Source: Streptomyces sp. RKAG290 (lineage in GTDB: Bacteria; Actinomycetota; Actinomycetes; Streptomycetales; Streptomycetaceae). Taken from it: 64,000 nucleotides of DNA. Below the pieces are notes generated by a model that saw nothing but the letters and a program-made list of their open reading frames with translations, was not told the DNA's origin and did not search any database. Shown here piece by piece: positions 1 through 8,951 of this stretch (position 1 is its first letter; each line of letters starts with the position of its first letter). Position numbers and translations under genes: made by a program. The DNA is taken from NCBI RefSeq assembly GCF_023701695.1, contig NZ_JAJOZC010000001.1:7749894-7813893 (forward strand). Direction: 5' to 3'.

Positions 1-372
1 CGGGTCGGTGAGCGGGCCGGCGATCTCGGTGAACTCCACGATCGAACCCGGCCAGCCGTGCGTCATGATCAACGGCGTCGCATCCGGCTCCGGCGAACGG
101 ATATGGGCGAAGTGAACATTCGCCCCGTCGATCGTGGTGGTGAACTGCGGCCACTGGTTCAACCGGGCTTCCGCCGCACGCCAGTCGTACTCGTGCCGCC
201 AGTACCTCACGAGCTCCTTGAGGTAGTCCCGCGGAATGCCGTAGGTCCAACCCGCTCCGGGTAGTTCGTCCGGCCAGCGAGTGCGGTCGAGGCGCTCATG
301 GAGATCCTCCAGCTCGGCCTGGTGGATGTCGATACGGAATGGGTTGATGCTCTCGTCAGGCAACGTCGTCAC
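1..372 (-). CDS. Epoxide hydrolase, N-terminal part (runs off the window)
   Basis: Read on the minus strand from a GTG at 370-372, this frame stays open to base 1, so only the first 124 codons are present. The start of the protein has the helical cap typical of the epoxide hydrolase N-terminal family (RTRWPDELPGAGWTYGIP region, residues about 30-47), then a beta-strand rich segment and the oxyanion-hole motif HGWPGS near residue 108. Family members open epoxides to diols with an Asp nucleophile; that Asp would lie beyond the window edge. The family assignment rests on the cap plus HGWPGS. The true start could be a few codons away because no strong ribosome binding site is visible. Confidence 0.85.
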   Translation of the reverse strand, partial: MTTLPDESINPFRIDIHQAELEDLHERLDRTRWPDELPGAGWTYGIPRDYLKELVRYWRHEYDWRAAEARLNQWPQFTTTIDGANVHFAHIRSPEPDATPLIMTHGWPGSIVEFTEIAGPLTDP

Positions 373-532
373 GCCCACAACCCTGAAGTGTCCCCGGCAA
401 CTCGGCAAGCCAATTCTCCCTGGCGAACTGGCTGTTCCGGGGAGTGTGAAGTGGCCGCGGACAGAGGGCTCGGCGCTTCGGGGCCGGGTCGCCGGTGGCA
501 GGGGCCGTTACTCGGGTGCTTCTTGGGGTTTG

Positions 533-1324
533 TCATGTTGGTTCCCCGTTCGGCACGCAGGCTTGAGGGCTGGAGGTGCGTCCGCCGCCGAGCAGGGCCA
601 GGAGCGTTCTGCGTGGCAGGGCGCGCGTTGCCGCGGTGAAGAGCGCGTTCTTCTTTCCGCAGATGACGGTGGGCCGCCGGCGGCGGCGAAGGGCGGCCAA
701 GGCCACCGTCACGACCTGTTCGGGGGTTTGCACCAGGCCGGCGGGGGCGCCTTCGCCGGTGTGCGGCTGGGACCTCGTGGCGGTCATGCCGGGGCAGAGC
801 CCCATCACGTACACACCCCGCTTCTTCTGCTCGAACCACAGCGACTCCGAGAGTGAGGTCACGAACGCCTTGGTCGCGCTGTAAACGCTCAGGTTCGGCA
901 TGGGGGCGAAGGCCAGGGTCGAGGACACGTTCACCAGCGAATCACCCGCCCGCGCCCCGGAGAGGAAGGCGTGGGTCAGGGTGGTCAGTGCGTCGCAGTT
1001 CAGTCGCATCACGGAGGTTGCGGCCTCCAGCGGGACGTCGGCGAAGGGGCCGGGGGCAGCTGTGCCTGCGTTGTTGACCAGCAGGTCGAAGCGGTTCACC
1101 GCCAGCTCGTGCACGACGCGCCGCAGACCCGCCTCCGCGGCCAGGTCCGCAGTGAGTGCGTGGTGGCCGGGGCCAAGTTCGTCCAGGAGTGCGTTCAGAC
1201 GTACCTCGTTGCGGGCCACTACGGTGACTGTGTAGCCGGCTGCGGCGAGCCGGCGGGCGAAGGCCCGCCCGATGCCCTCGCTTCCGCCGGTCACCAAAGC
1301 CCTGGGCAGCGCGGGGCCGTTCAT
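533..1324 (-). CDS. Short-chain dehydrogenase/reductase (SDR)
   Basis: 263-residue classical SDR. Visible motifs are the Rossmann TGGSEGIG (residues 11-18), NNAG (about 90), a catalytic Ser in the NVSST segment and YSATK containing the catalytic Tyr and Lys. It should oxidise or reduce a carbonyl/alcohol with NAD(P)H; the substrate cannot be read. The ATG at 1322-1324 overlaps the stop of the upstream SnoaL-like gene (ATGA), indicating translational coupling, so a longer in-frame extension upstream was rejected. It is the last gene of a three-gene minus-strand operon whose first gene is divergent from a MarR regulator. The C-terminal tail after about residue 225 is Arg-rich and not conserved in the family. 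Confidence 0.9.
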   Translation of the reverse strand: MNGPALPRALVTGGSEGIGRAFARRLAAAGYTVTVVARNEVRLNALLDELGPGHHALTADLAAEAGLRRVVHELAVNRFDLLVNNAGTAAPGPFADVPLEAATSVMRLNCDALTTLTHAFLSGARAGDSLVNVSSTLAFAPMPNLSVYSATKAFVTSLSESLWFEQKKRGVYVMGLCPGMTATRSQPHTGEGAPAGLVQTPEQVVTVALAALRRRRRPTVICGKKNALFTAATRALPRRTLLALLGGGRTSSPQACVPNGEPT

Positions 1325-2004
1325 TGCTCGGCCTGCGGCTTGGTGTCGGGGGAGAAGATGAACGAGATTCGCTCCATCACGGACTGGCGCTGGGTGTTGT
1401 GGAAGGCGGCGATACGCCACTGCCCGTCGGTCTCACGTACGAGGGTGTACGTCTGGACCTTGGACAAGTCGTCCGGCTTGTCCCCGGTGTAGGTGTCGCC
1501 TCGGCTGGTGACCACAGCGGTTTCTGGGGAGAGGAAGCGGATGCCGAGGTAGGAGTCGGCCAGCTTGCTGCCCTCGAGGAAACCGTCGAACAGGGCCTGG
1601 TGGGCAACCGTGATGTCCTTCCTGCCCTCGTAGTGGGTGCCGACGAAGGTGGTGTAGGTGGCGTTCTCCGTGAAGTGACGACCGTAGGCGTCGGCGTCGT
1701 TCCGGTCCCAGGCGGCGGTCAGGGAAGCCAGCGCCCCGCAGATCGAGGCGTGGTCCTTCTCCGCTGCCGTCTGCGTCTGCGTGGCGGCGGCGGCCGGTGG
1801 GATGTCGGTGCAGGGGGCCCCGGTGCGATGGACATCGGAAGTGGCGTCGAGCCATAGGTACCCGCCACCGCCTATCAGAGCGAGGGTCAGTGCCGAGATG
1901 CCCAGCACGCGCTTGAGGCGGCGCCGGCGGGGCCGGGGGAGGGGCGGCTGCGCGGAGGGCAAGTCGGCTGTGGTCGTAGGCGCGGGTCTTTGGTCGGTCG
2001 TCAT
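1321..2004 (-). CDS. SnoaL/DUF4440-like protein with N-terminal membrane anchor
   Basis: 227 residues. Residues about 1-30 are Pro/Arg-rich and cytoplasmic, about 33-53 form one transmembrane helix (ALTLALIGGGGYLWL), and the rest is a SgcJ/EcaC-type SnoaL-like fold predicted to sit outside the cell. The shared blocks TFVGTHYEGR, VVTSRGDTY and AAFHNTQR are almost identical to those of the gene just upstream (2069-2521), so the two are tandem paralogues, one soluble and one anchored. The start ATG at 2002-2004 was chosen because upstream codons in the same frame are the shadow of the preceding gene. The stop overlaps the SDR start. Function of this family is uncertain; some members are small-molecule cyclases or isomerases, others only bind ligands. 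Confidence 0.8.
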   Translation of the reverse strand: MTTDQRPAPTTTADLPSAQPPLPRPRRRRLKRVLGISALTLALIGGGGYLWLDATSDVHRTGAPCTDIPPAAAATQTQTAAEKDHASICGALASLTAAWDRNDADAYGRHFTENATYTTFVGTHYEGRKDITVAHQALFDGFLEGSKLADSYLGIRFLSPETAVVTSRGDTYTGDKPDDLSKVQTYTLVRETDGQWRIAAFHNTQRQSVMERISFIFSPDTKPQAEQ

Positions 2005-2068
2005 GGGGTCGCTCAGGCTTTCCGCGGTCGGCGCCGCTTCTTCAGGTGGGGTGGGTCGAGGTGCTGTG

Positions 2069-2521
2069 TCATCGCTGGGCGGCGGGTACCAGGCCGGGGG
2101 CCGTCTTGAAGGAGATCGCCTCCAGCAGCGGCTTGCGTTTGGTGTTGTGGAAGGCGGCGACACGCCATTGCCCGTCCGCCTCGCGTACCACGGTGTAGGT
2201 CTGGATCTTGGAGAGGCGCTTCGGCCGGCGGCCCTTGTAGGTGTCGCCTCGGCTGGTGACCACGGCCGTGTCCGGCCCGTAGAAGCGGACCTCCAGAACC
2301 TCGTCGGCGAGCCGGCTCCCCTTGAGGTACTTCGCGAACAGCGTGCGGTGGCTCTCCACGATGTCGGCGCGGCCCCGGTAGTAGGTGCCGACGAAGGTGA
2401 TGTACGTGGCATCCGCGGTGAACCGCGCGCCGTACGCCTCCGCGTCATGACGCCCCCAGGCGTCGATCAGCGAGGCGATCACCGCCCTGACCGCGGTCGC
2501 ATCCGGCTGTGTGGTCATCAC
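2069..2521 (-). CDS. SnoaL/DUF4440 family (SgcJ/EcaC-like) protein
   Basis: 150 residues, the usual length for a stand-alone SnoaL-like domain. Conserved blocks are DAWGRHDAEAYG near residue 20, TFVGTYYRGR, VVTSRGDTYKG and the terminal AAFHNTKR, all shared with the membrane-anchored paralogue downstream. It is the first gene of a minus-strand operon (this gene, anchored paralogue, SDR) and is divergent from a MarR regulator with two palindromes in between. The likely role is processing of a small hydrophobic substrate together with the SDR; this is inferred from context only. Confidence 0.82.
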   Translation of the reverse strand: MMTTQPDATAVRAVIASLIDAWGRHDAEAYGARFTADATYITFVGTYYRGRADIVESHRTLFAKYLKGSRLADEVLEVRFYGPDTAVVTSRGDTYKGRRPKRLSKIQTYTVVREADGQWRVAAFHNTKRKPLLEAISFKTAPGLVPAAQR

Positions 2522-2541
2522 GCCTCCAGGTGACTACAATG

Positions 2542-2585
2542 AAGCAGTATCTGCTTGAAAGCATTATCTGCATGCGTGCAGATAA
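2542..2585. promoter_or_regulatory. Two palindromic operators between MarR gene and SnoaL operon
   Basis: Two perfect inverted repeats lie in the 87-bp divergent intergenic region. The first has arms AAGCAG (2542-2547) and CTGCTT (2551-2556) around TAT. The second has 9-bp arms at 2564-2572 (TTATCTGCA) and 2577-2585 (TGCAGATAA) around a 4-bp spacer. Both contain TATCTGC. This is the size and symmetry expected for a winged-helix MarR dimer, so autorepression plus repression of the SnoaL/SDR operon is the natural reading. The DNA here is AT-richer than its surroundings. Confidence 0.7.
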
Positions 2586-2608
2586 AACGTTAAGGGGTAT
2601 CGCGACCA

Positions 2609-3685
2609 ATGGCAAGCCCGGAGCCCGCCGAACCGCACGTGATCTTCCGGCAGTACATCGACGCGGTGGGGCTGCACGCACTGGCCGGCGCGGAAGCCGC
2701 AGGGCTGCAGACCACCGAGTGGTACGCGCTGAGCGTGATCACCCTCGCGGGCCGCATCACCTCAGGTGACCTGTCAGCCCGCACCGGCCTGACCACCGGC
2801 GCCACCACGCGCCTGATCGACCGGCTCGAACGCGCCGGATATGTCCGCCGCACCACCGACCCGGCCGACCGGCGACGCGTCATGGTCGAAGCAACAGCCG
2901 GTGCCTTCCCGGACATCGAGGAGGTGCTCGCCCCCGCTCGCCGGCGCATCGCCGAGGTCCTTGACCACTACACCCCCGAGCAGCGCGCACTCCTCTTCGA
3001 CTACTTCTCCCGATCGGCCCCCGCCTACCGGGCGGCCACCGAGGAGATCCGCGCCGCTGCGGACCGGCACCGCCGCCCCGGCAGGAAGACCGGCACACCG
3101 CCCCCGCCACCCGGTAGCCCTGACGCCGGGCTCCGAGACCGCCGGCAGGCCCTTCGCCGCAGACCGGCAGGCCGGTGGCGTCGCCCGGGATCCCGACCGG
3201 CAAGCAGAGCGCCTCGCGGGGTGTGGCCACGATCGGGATGGGCCCGACCTCCCATCCCGGGAATGTATGCGGGCCGGGACGGTCATCTCGTAGACGGATG
3301 GCCCCCGGCCGTCTACGCTGCCGGACTTCCGTCGGAGGCACCCCATGGGCCGCAGTGCTCATCGCTGGGGGAGCCGGGTTCGTCGGCTCGTACCTCGTCG
3401 AGCGCATCCTGCAAGGCGACGGCATCGCCCAGGCGGCCGACCTCGACGCACTCAACTGCGCAGGACCACGCCAGGACTATGCGGGGCCTCAAATGCGATA
3501 CCTGCAAGCAGCGCACCGCCGTTGAGCGGTGCACCGATGACTTGAAGCGGTGGCGAGGTATCACCAGTCGCTGCGAGAGGATCGCAACCGTCTGTCCGGC
3601 CGGACTCCACATGGCAGGCGGCGTCCTCTGGTCAGCCCATTGGCGTACGGCTACTCAGCTTGTGCCACTGGCCGTTCGGCGATGA
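2609..3685 (+). CDS. MarR family transcriptional regulator (with anomalous C-terminal run-on)
   Basis: The first about 155 residues are a complete MarR protein: helical dimerisation end, recognition region (ITSGDLSARTGLTTGATTR, residues about 50-68) and the wing with DPADRRRV (about 89-96). MarR proteins normally end near residue 150-170. Here the frame stays open to 3685, giving a 358-residue product whose last about 200 residues are low-complexity Arg/Pro/Ser sequence that also covers the remnant of another gene. The functional protein probably ends near 3100 and the native stop was lost through an indel. It is divergent from the SnoaL operon and likely controls it through the palindromes at 2542-2585. 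Confidence 0.8.
   Translation: MASPEPAEPHVIFRQYIDAVGLHALAGAEAAGLQTTEWYALSVITLAGRITSGDLSARTGLTTGATTRLIDRLERAGYVRRTTDPADRRRVMVEATAGAFPDIEEVLAPARRRIAEVLDHYTPEQRALLFDYFSRSAPAYRAATEEIRAAADRHRRPGRKTGTPPPPPGSPDAGLRDRRQALRRRPAGRWRRPGSRPASRAPRGVWPRSGWARPPIPGMYAGRDGHLVDGWPPAVYAAGLPSEAPHGPQCSSLGEPGSSARTSSSASCKATASPRRPTSTHSTAQDHARTMRGLKCDTCKQRTAVERCTDDLKRWRGITSRCERIATVCPAGLHMAGGVLWSAHWRTATQLVPLAVRR
3344..3525 (+). pseudogene. N-terminal remnant of an NAD-dependent epimerase/dehydratase
   Basis: After a GGAGG ribosome binding site (about 3334) and an ATG at 3344, a one-base frame change leads into VLIAGGAGFVGSYLVER, the GGxGFxGS Rossmann start of nucleotide-sugar epimerases and dehydratases. Similarity fades after about 40 residues and the frame stops at 3525. 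The other about 270 residues of the family are missing, so this is a genuine fragment and not a simple frameshift. It overlaps the run-on tail of the MarR frame. Confidence 0.6.
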
Positions 3686-4528
3686 CGAGCAGGTGTCCGG
3701 CCATGCCGTGAACGGATGGATCGCCTGCAGTCGCGTAGGCGACATCGAGTAGTCGCTGATAGGCGTCAGGGTCTCGTTCGGCCAGAGCGGCGACTTCGGG
3801 TTGGGCCCAGGCCAGGATCCCTTGGGATGCGAGCACACGCCGCACACGAAAGCCGTGCTCGTCGAAGAGCGGTGTCACTTCGTCGGGACGGATGAGGTAC
3901 CCGCCGGTGAAGCGTCCACGCCGGGGGTCGTCGTAGCGACCTTCGTTCAGGATGCGGTCGACCGTACCTGTCGTGAAGGCCGCAGTCCCCTGCTCCAGGA
4001 CGGTGGAGACCAGTCGCATGTACGGCGGCATCACGCTCGCGATCAGCAGACCACCGGGTCTCAAGACTCGATGAGCTTCTCGTAAAGCCCGGCGACGGTC
4101 GGCGCTGGTGGGCAGATGGTAGAAGGGCCCCAGGCAGAGTAGGGCGTCGAACGCATCATCCGCGAAAGCGCTCAGGTCACGCGCGTCGGCCTCTGTAACT
4201 GCCTCCACATTCGCAGCATGCTGCTGGCGAGCCCGCGCAATGCGATCACGGGCGAGACCCAGCAGGGCCGGCGACAGATCGGTGAGTGTCACCCGGTAAC
4301 CGCGCTCCGCGAGCCATAGGGTCCATGTGCCGGGGCCCCCGCCGTTGTCGAGAATCCTCGCGGGGCAGGAGGCAAGTGCTCCTCAAGCGCCCGCGCATGC
4401 AACTCCTGCTCGATGGCGCCGTCTGCCGGCCGGCTCAGCCTCTCGGCCTCACGCTTCGCTGACTGCTCGTAGTAGTCGCGCACGGCGGCTACCGAGTCGG
4501 GTTCCGACGCTCCTGTCATGGCTCTCAT
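3651..4528 (-). CDS. Class I SAM-dependent methyltransferase (frameshifted in this sequence)
   Basis: Two minus-strand frames join into one about 290-residue methyltransferase. The first (from ATG 4528 or 4519) gives VRDYYEQSAKREAERLS; the second gives ILDNGGGPGTWTLWLAERG (SAM-binding glycine loop), LTDLSP, and LLCLGPFYHL, followed by a normal C-terminal half. One base is missing in a run of four G/C at 4362-4365; restoring it joins PPAPA to RILDNG. Family members methylate small molecules. The substrate is unknown and no partner genes are adjacent. Because the same type of break recurs throughout the window, I treat it as a probable sequence error. Confidence 0.82.
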
Positions 4529-4698
4529 GATCGGTACCTGACGGTGCGGCTGTCACGGCTTTCGACCAGCTTTCATGCCGTGTACATCATGCTCTCGCAG
4601 ATCCAGACGAAGCTGCCTGGGTGTTGCGGGTCGGGGCGTTGTTGACGGTTGACCGCGAGGCGGGAGATACCGATGACCTTGAAGGCCGGTCCTGCTGT

Positions 4699-4877
4699 TC
4701 AGCCTCGCCGGGGCAGGATGGTGTCGAGCAGGCCGGGGCGGCCGTGTCGAGCTCCTCTTCTTGGTCGAGCTCGTCTTCTTGGAGGACGTTGAGGGCGGCG
4801 GTGCTCTCGCGGTGAGTGGCAATCACTCCAGCATCCCGGAGTGTCTTGAAGTGGTGGGACAGGGTGCGTTCGAACAT
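4699..4877 (-). pseudogene. ArsR-family regulator remnant
   Basis: The minus-strand frame contains the recognition helix of an ArsR winged-helix protein (LSHHFKTLRDAGVIATHRE) followed by the region that normally reads through to a C-terminal LLDTIL segment; the latter is present only in another frame and stops at 4699. The N-terminal half of the domain upstream of the recognition helix is absent. Loss of the N-terminus plus a frame change make a functional protein unlikely. Confidence 0.55.
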
Positions 4878-5007
4878 TAGATGCGGAACGGCGCGTCGAC
4901 CCCCGCAACCTCACCCCTGCCCGAAACACGCCCCACCACGACCGGCCCCTGACACACTGGGACCGGCCTCGCCGCCCCCGTCAGCGAGGCTAACCACGGG
5001 AGGCACG

Positions 5008-5283
5008 ATGCAGTGCGGAAACTGCGGCGCAGCAGCAAGCCAGGGCTCCGACGGCTCCTGGATCTGCGCCAACCAATGCGGCTGGTTCTCCACCACCCCC
5101 GCCTTCACCATCCCGGAGATCACCACCACGCGGTGCCGAGGTTGCGAAGCCGAAGTCCACGGACTCGACGGACGCTATGCGTGCGGACTCTGTTCCTGGT
5201 CGAACCACTGGGACGAAGGACACCGTCCCCTCCCCACCGCCGACACTGACCCGGACGTCAGGGCCGCCAGAACCATGCACTGA
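5008..5283 (+). CDS. Small zinc-ribbon protein
   Basis: 91 residues from ATG 5008, preceded by GGGAGG at 4998-5003. Four cysteine pairs are visible: CGNC (3-6), CANQC (about 23-27), CRGC (about 46-49) and CGLC (about 61-64), with aromatic residues after each pair. This looks like two rubredoxin-knuckle zinc ribbons in tandem, each of which would bind a zinc ion. No enzymatic motif is present. The protein is acidic at its C-terminus. Similar small proteins are common in Streptomyces and have no assigned function. Confidence 0.7.
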   Translation: MQCGNCGAAASQGSDGSWICANQCGWFSTTPAFTIPEITTTRCRGCEAEVHGLDGRYACGLCSWSNHWDEGHRPLPTADTDPDVRAARTMH

Positions 5284-5760
5284 AGCGTAGAGAAGATCTT
5301 TTCCGGCCCCGGTGCAACTCCCGGAGTCGTCCATGCTGAGCCAGCGAGCAGCGAATAAGGGCGAGTCCGTCACCGTTGGGCCTTGGCCCGTGTTTTTCAT
5401 GGTCCATGCCGCACGAACTCGAACCGGCAACCCAGGATCCGGTCGGCAGCTCGCCGGCGATCCGTGCCTGGCTTCAATTCGCCTCGCCAACACCCAGGCA
5501 GGCCCGCAACACCTGCCAGGTCCGCCCGCACCCGGACGGCCTGGCCGCCACGTATCCGGCAGCCGGAGGAGTGACCGTCACAGGCGCCGGGAGCGTGGGC
5601 GTGGCAGGAGCCCGAGCTCGGAGCTCCGACGGACCTCGACGAACTCCAGCGGAGGCTGACCAGGCTGGAGCAGCAACAGGTCGAGCTCACCTCCGAGCCG
5701 GGGGAGTCCCGGTCGGACCTCGCTGCCGCGTGAGCGGCGAACGGGATCCGACCGTGGCCC
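5284..5760. other. Intergenic stretch with a possible coding remnant
   Basis: No complete gene is supported. A plus-strand segment at 5632-5733 reads DLDELQRRLTRLEQQQVELT and ends in a stop at 5731-5733. It has strong GC3 bias and coiled-coil heptads and resembles the C-terminal tail of transposon-encoded integrases, but it has no start or upstream domain. Confidence 0.35.
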
Positions 5761-6447
5761 TCAACCAGCGAGTCCGGGGCGCTCTTTCGGCAGTGCCTCT
5801 TGCGTGCGACCTGCCCGATGGCTGAGGCCACGAATGCCGACAGCCATCGCCCACAACAGGAGAGGGAAAGCGGCGACGCGTTCCATGCCTCCCATCCCCA
5901 GTGCGAGGTAGTGGTGGGAAAGGAAGAGCCCGAAAGCCGTAATCGCTGTGACTCCCAGCAGGCTGGAGCCCCACCGCAAGGGCGCCGGAACGTGTTCGGC
6001 CAGACCGGACCCCGCCAGGACGAGACCGATGTTGCCCGCTGCCATGATGAGGAGGGCGCCCAAGACATGCTGGTCCTCGTTGACGTCCGCAGGAGCCAGC
6101 CCCGCCAACACGAATCCCACGCCGGCACCGGCGAGCAGCAGACGGGCCACGGCAGCGGCCCGTCCCCTGCGCCACAGGACACCTCCGGTCAGGGCGGCGC
6201 CAACAATGAGCAGTACTCCCAGGGCAACGAACGACACGTTCATCAGGTCGTGGCTGGGAGAACAGATGTACCGCGGTTCAGGATCGGACTGGAGAGCGCA
6301 CTGAGCGTTACCCAAGTCGCTGATGTTGTTCCGCGCCCAGCTATATGGTCTCGCCCAAGCCGACTCGGCGAGCGCCTGGACGACGAAGAACTGCACCACG
6401 CCCACGATCCATGCCAAGTACCCGAGCCTGACTCTCACTTGTCCCAC
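5761..6447 (-). CDS. DUF998-type integral membrane protein
   Basis: 228 residues with six predicted transmembrane helices. An N-terminal helix (YLAWIVGVVQFFVVQAL) is followed by the conserved loop SWARNNISDLGNAQC, a second external loop ending with SPSHDLMNVSF, and then four closely spaced helices. NxISDLG and SPxHxxMN are characteristic of the DUF998 family, whose function is not known. The C-terminus is short and basic. It is a single-gene transcript ending near a cluster of remnants; the inverted-repeat-bounded segment begins about 95 bp upstream of its start. Confidence 0.75.
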   Translation of the reverse strand: MGQVRVRLGYLAWIVGVVQFFVVQALAESAWARPYSWARNNISDLGNAQCALQSDPEPRYICSPSHDLMNVSFVALGVLLIVGAALTGGVLWRRGRAAAVARLLLAGAGVGFVLAGLAPADVNEDQHVLGALLIMAAGNIGLVLAGSGLAEHVPAPLRWGSSLLGVTAITAFGLFLSHHYLALGMGGMERVAAFPLLLWAMAVGIRGLSHRAGRTQEALPKERPGLAG

Positions 6448-6541
6448 CCTCCGTCACGCGAATCCCGTGCGGACAGCCGATCATGCGGCGCCGGACTCAG
6501 GCACTCCGACGAGCCCCTGAACAGGGTGGGGCAGACCCTAG

Positions 6542-6574
6542 CTAGTGCTGTGACCGCATAGGTCCACCGGGTTG
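6542..6574 (+). repeat. Left terminal inverted repeat (33 bp)
   Basis: Begins CTAGTGCTGTGACCGCATAG and continues through CCGGGTTG. It pairs with 9290-9322 on the opposite strand at 30 of 33 positions. Confidence 0.7.
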
Positions 6575-6738
6575 GAAGGTGTGTCCGTGCACTAATAAGA
6601 CTGATCAGCAGTCGAGAGCGGTTCGGTACGATAAGTCGCTTCGGCTGCGCATCAGATGGCGCATGGCCTGCGTCATTTCGAGGGGGGACTCGCTGTGTCA
6701 CCTGCTGTCGTCCATCAAGGACGTGTACGACGGGCGTT

Positions 6739-8566
6739 GTGAAAGACACTCTTCTTCCGAGATCACGACGACCGCGAGACCGGGCACGCGCGCGCATTGC
6801 GACCTTGGTGCTCGCGCTCAGCCTGTCCGCTCTGACCGCGCCTCTGGCCGCAGCACAAACGGCTGGGGGCAGTGAGGTCCTGGCGTGGGGCCGTAACACC
6901 TTTGGGCAGTTGGGCAACGGGACTACCGCTCCCAGTACCACGCCGGGCAGTACGGTGCCCATCCCGGCCTCGCTGCCGCAAGGCACCCGCGTCACGGCGG
7001 TGTCCGGGGGCTACGGCCATTCCGTGGCCCTGACCTCAACGGGCAAGGTCCTGGCGTGGGGACAGAACACCGAGGGGCAGTTGGGCGACGGGACGTTCGC
7101 CAACAGCACTGTGCCGGTCGAGGTGCACCTGCCCGCAGGCGTCACGGTCACGGCGATCGACAGCGGCGACGACTTCGTCCTGGCTCTGACCTCCACGGGA
7201 AACGTCCTGACCTGGGGTTACAACGAGTGGGGTCAATTGGGCAACGGCACCACCGGCATCGACAGCGATGTGCCGGTCGAGGTCGACCTGCCCCAGGGCA
7301 CCACGGCCACGGCGATCAGTGCCGGAGCCGGTCACGCCCTCGCGGTGACGTCCACCGGCGATGTCCTGGCCTGGGGGGACAACGACTTGGGCCAGCTCGG
7401 CGACAACACCAGCACCGCCCACAACGTCCCGATCGAGACGCAAATCCCCGCCGCCAGCGGCACCGTCACCCGGATCGCCGCAGGCGACGATCACAGCCTG
7501 GCGCTCACCTCCACCGGAGAGGTCCTGGCCTGGGGATACAACGCCGAGGGGCAGTTGGGCGACGGCACTACCACCACCCGCAGGCTGCCGGTCGAGACAC
7601 ACATCCCCTCCGACGTCACAGTCACCTCGCTCGCTGCCGGGAGCGGCTTCCAGAGTTTCGCGCTGACCTCCACGGGCGGCGTTCTGGCCTGGGGAGACAA
7701 CACCTACGGTCAGTTGGGCGACGGCACCAACACACGCAGGACCCAACCGGTCGAGGTTCTGCTCCCCGAAGGCACAGTCGTGACCGCGCTCGACAGTGGC
7801 GATGACCACGCCGTGGCTCTGACCTCTACGGGCGGGCTTCTGGCCTGGGGTATAACCGCTACGGCCAGCTCGGCGACGACACCACCACCAACAGCAATGT
7901 CCCGGTCGAGGTCCACTTGGCCCAGGGCACCACTGCTGTCGCCGTGGGCACCGGGAGCTACCACAGCCTGGCCGTGGCCGAGGGGCCGTCGAGCACCACG
8001 ACCCTGACCGCCGCACCGACCACGACCCGCCCCGGTGAGCCGGTCACCCTTACCGCAAAGGTGACCTGCACCGCCGGCACGCCTGGTGGCGAGGTGACCT
8101 TCACCAACGGCAACGGTGCAGAGATCGGCACCGCCCCGGTCAACGACGGCACAGCCACCCTCACCGTCAGCGACCTCTCCGAGGGCACGCACACCATCAC
8201 CGCCCACTACGGCGGCGAAGACCGCTGCCCCGCTCCATCTCCGAGCCGGTGACCGTCACTGTCGAAGCCAACGATGACGGCGGCGACGGCAACGGGAACG
8301 GAAACGGCGACAACGGCGACGGCAACGGGAATGGGAACGGCGACAACGGCGACGGCAACGGAAACGGGAACGGCGACAGCGGGAACGGCAACGGAAACGT
8401 CGAGGGCAACGGGGGCGATGTCAACAACAACGGAGGAACCAACGACAACACCGTCACCGGGTCCGGACAGAACTGCTCCGTGACGAACTCGGGCACGTCG
8501 CTGCTGACACTGGCTTCGCCGACCATCGTCAACTGCGTCAACGCGCCCAAAAACACTTCCGGCTGA
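6739..8566 (+). CDS. Secreted RCC1-repeat beta-propeller protein (frameshifted twice in this sequence)
   Basis: From GTG 6739 there is a signal peptide (Arg-rich start, hydrophobic core IATLVLALSLSAL, cleavage near AAAQTAGG). Seven RCC1 units follow, each with a version of LAWGxNxxGQLGDGT, enough for a full seven-bladed propeller. Blade 7 is split by a one-base deletion in GGGG at 7847-7850. A bacterial Ig-like module (TTLTAAPTTTRPGEPVTL) follows, then a second deletion in CCCC at 8228-8231, then a Gly/Asn/Asp-rich linker (8275-8410) and a short C-terminal part with two Cys ending at 8566. RCC1 propellers bind proteins; no enzymatic site is seen. The gene lies inside the inverted-repeat-bounded segment. 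Confidence 0.8.
8275..8410 (+). repeat. Tandem Gly/Asn/Asp-coding repeat
   Basis: Imperfect direct repeats of about 39 bp encode GDGNGNGNGDN-type units near the end of the RCC1-like gene. It is a flexible linker in the protein. The opposite strand yields a long Pro/Leu/Ser frame that is only a shadow. Confidence 0.75.
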
Positions 8567-8690
8567 GCCAGCTCTACCTTGCCGCGCTGTCCTGCATGGG
8601 GCAACGCGGCAAGGCATATGGTTCAGGCGGATCGTCACGGCAGGATGACGACTCCGTGCACCTGTAGCCACACGGCAGAAGCCCCACCGG

Positions 8691-8951
8691 GTCGAACTGT
8701 GCTTCGCCCCGACCTACGCCTCCTGGGCCAATCCCATCGAAGCCCACTTTGGACCGCTGCGGCAGTTCACCATCGCCAACTCGAACCACCCCAACCACCC
8801 GGTGCAGACCCGGGCCCTGCATGCCTACCTGCGCTGGCGCAACGCCAACACCCGCCACCGTGATGTCCTGGCCGCCGAACGCCGCGAGCGCGCCCGCATC
8901 CGCAGTGAGAAGGGCATCCGCTGGGGCGGCAGACCAGCCCTCGCCGCCTGA
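8691..8951 (+). pseudogene. IS630-family transposase, C-terminal fragment
   Basis: The frame reads CFAPTYASWANPIEAHFGPL, the terminal DDE-domain block of IS630-type transposases (the catalytic Glu lies in NPIEAHF), then an Arg-rich tail and a stop at 8949-8951. The N-terminal helix-turn-helix and the first two catalytic Asp residues are absent upstream, where the RCC1-like gene ends. Only about 86 of the usual 350 residues remain. Confidence 0.75.

Noticed and set aside
3100..3685. C-terminal 200 residues of the MarR frame as a real domain
   Set aside because: Low-complexity composition, no homology pattern, and overlap with an epimerase remnant in another frame.
8197..8604. Long Pro/Leu/Ser repeat frame on the minus strand, also looking CRISPR-like as DNA repeats
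   Set aside because: It is the reverse of the Gly/Asn/Asp-coding repeat of the RCC1-like gene; repeats are adjacent without unique spacers.
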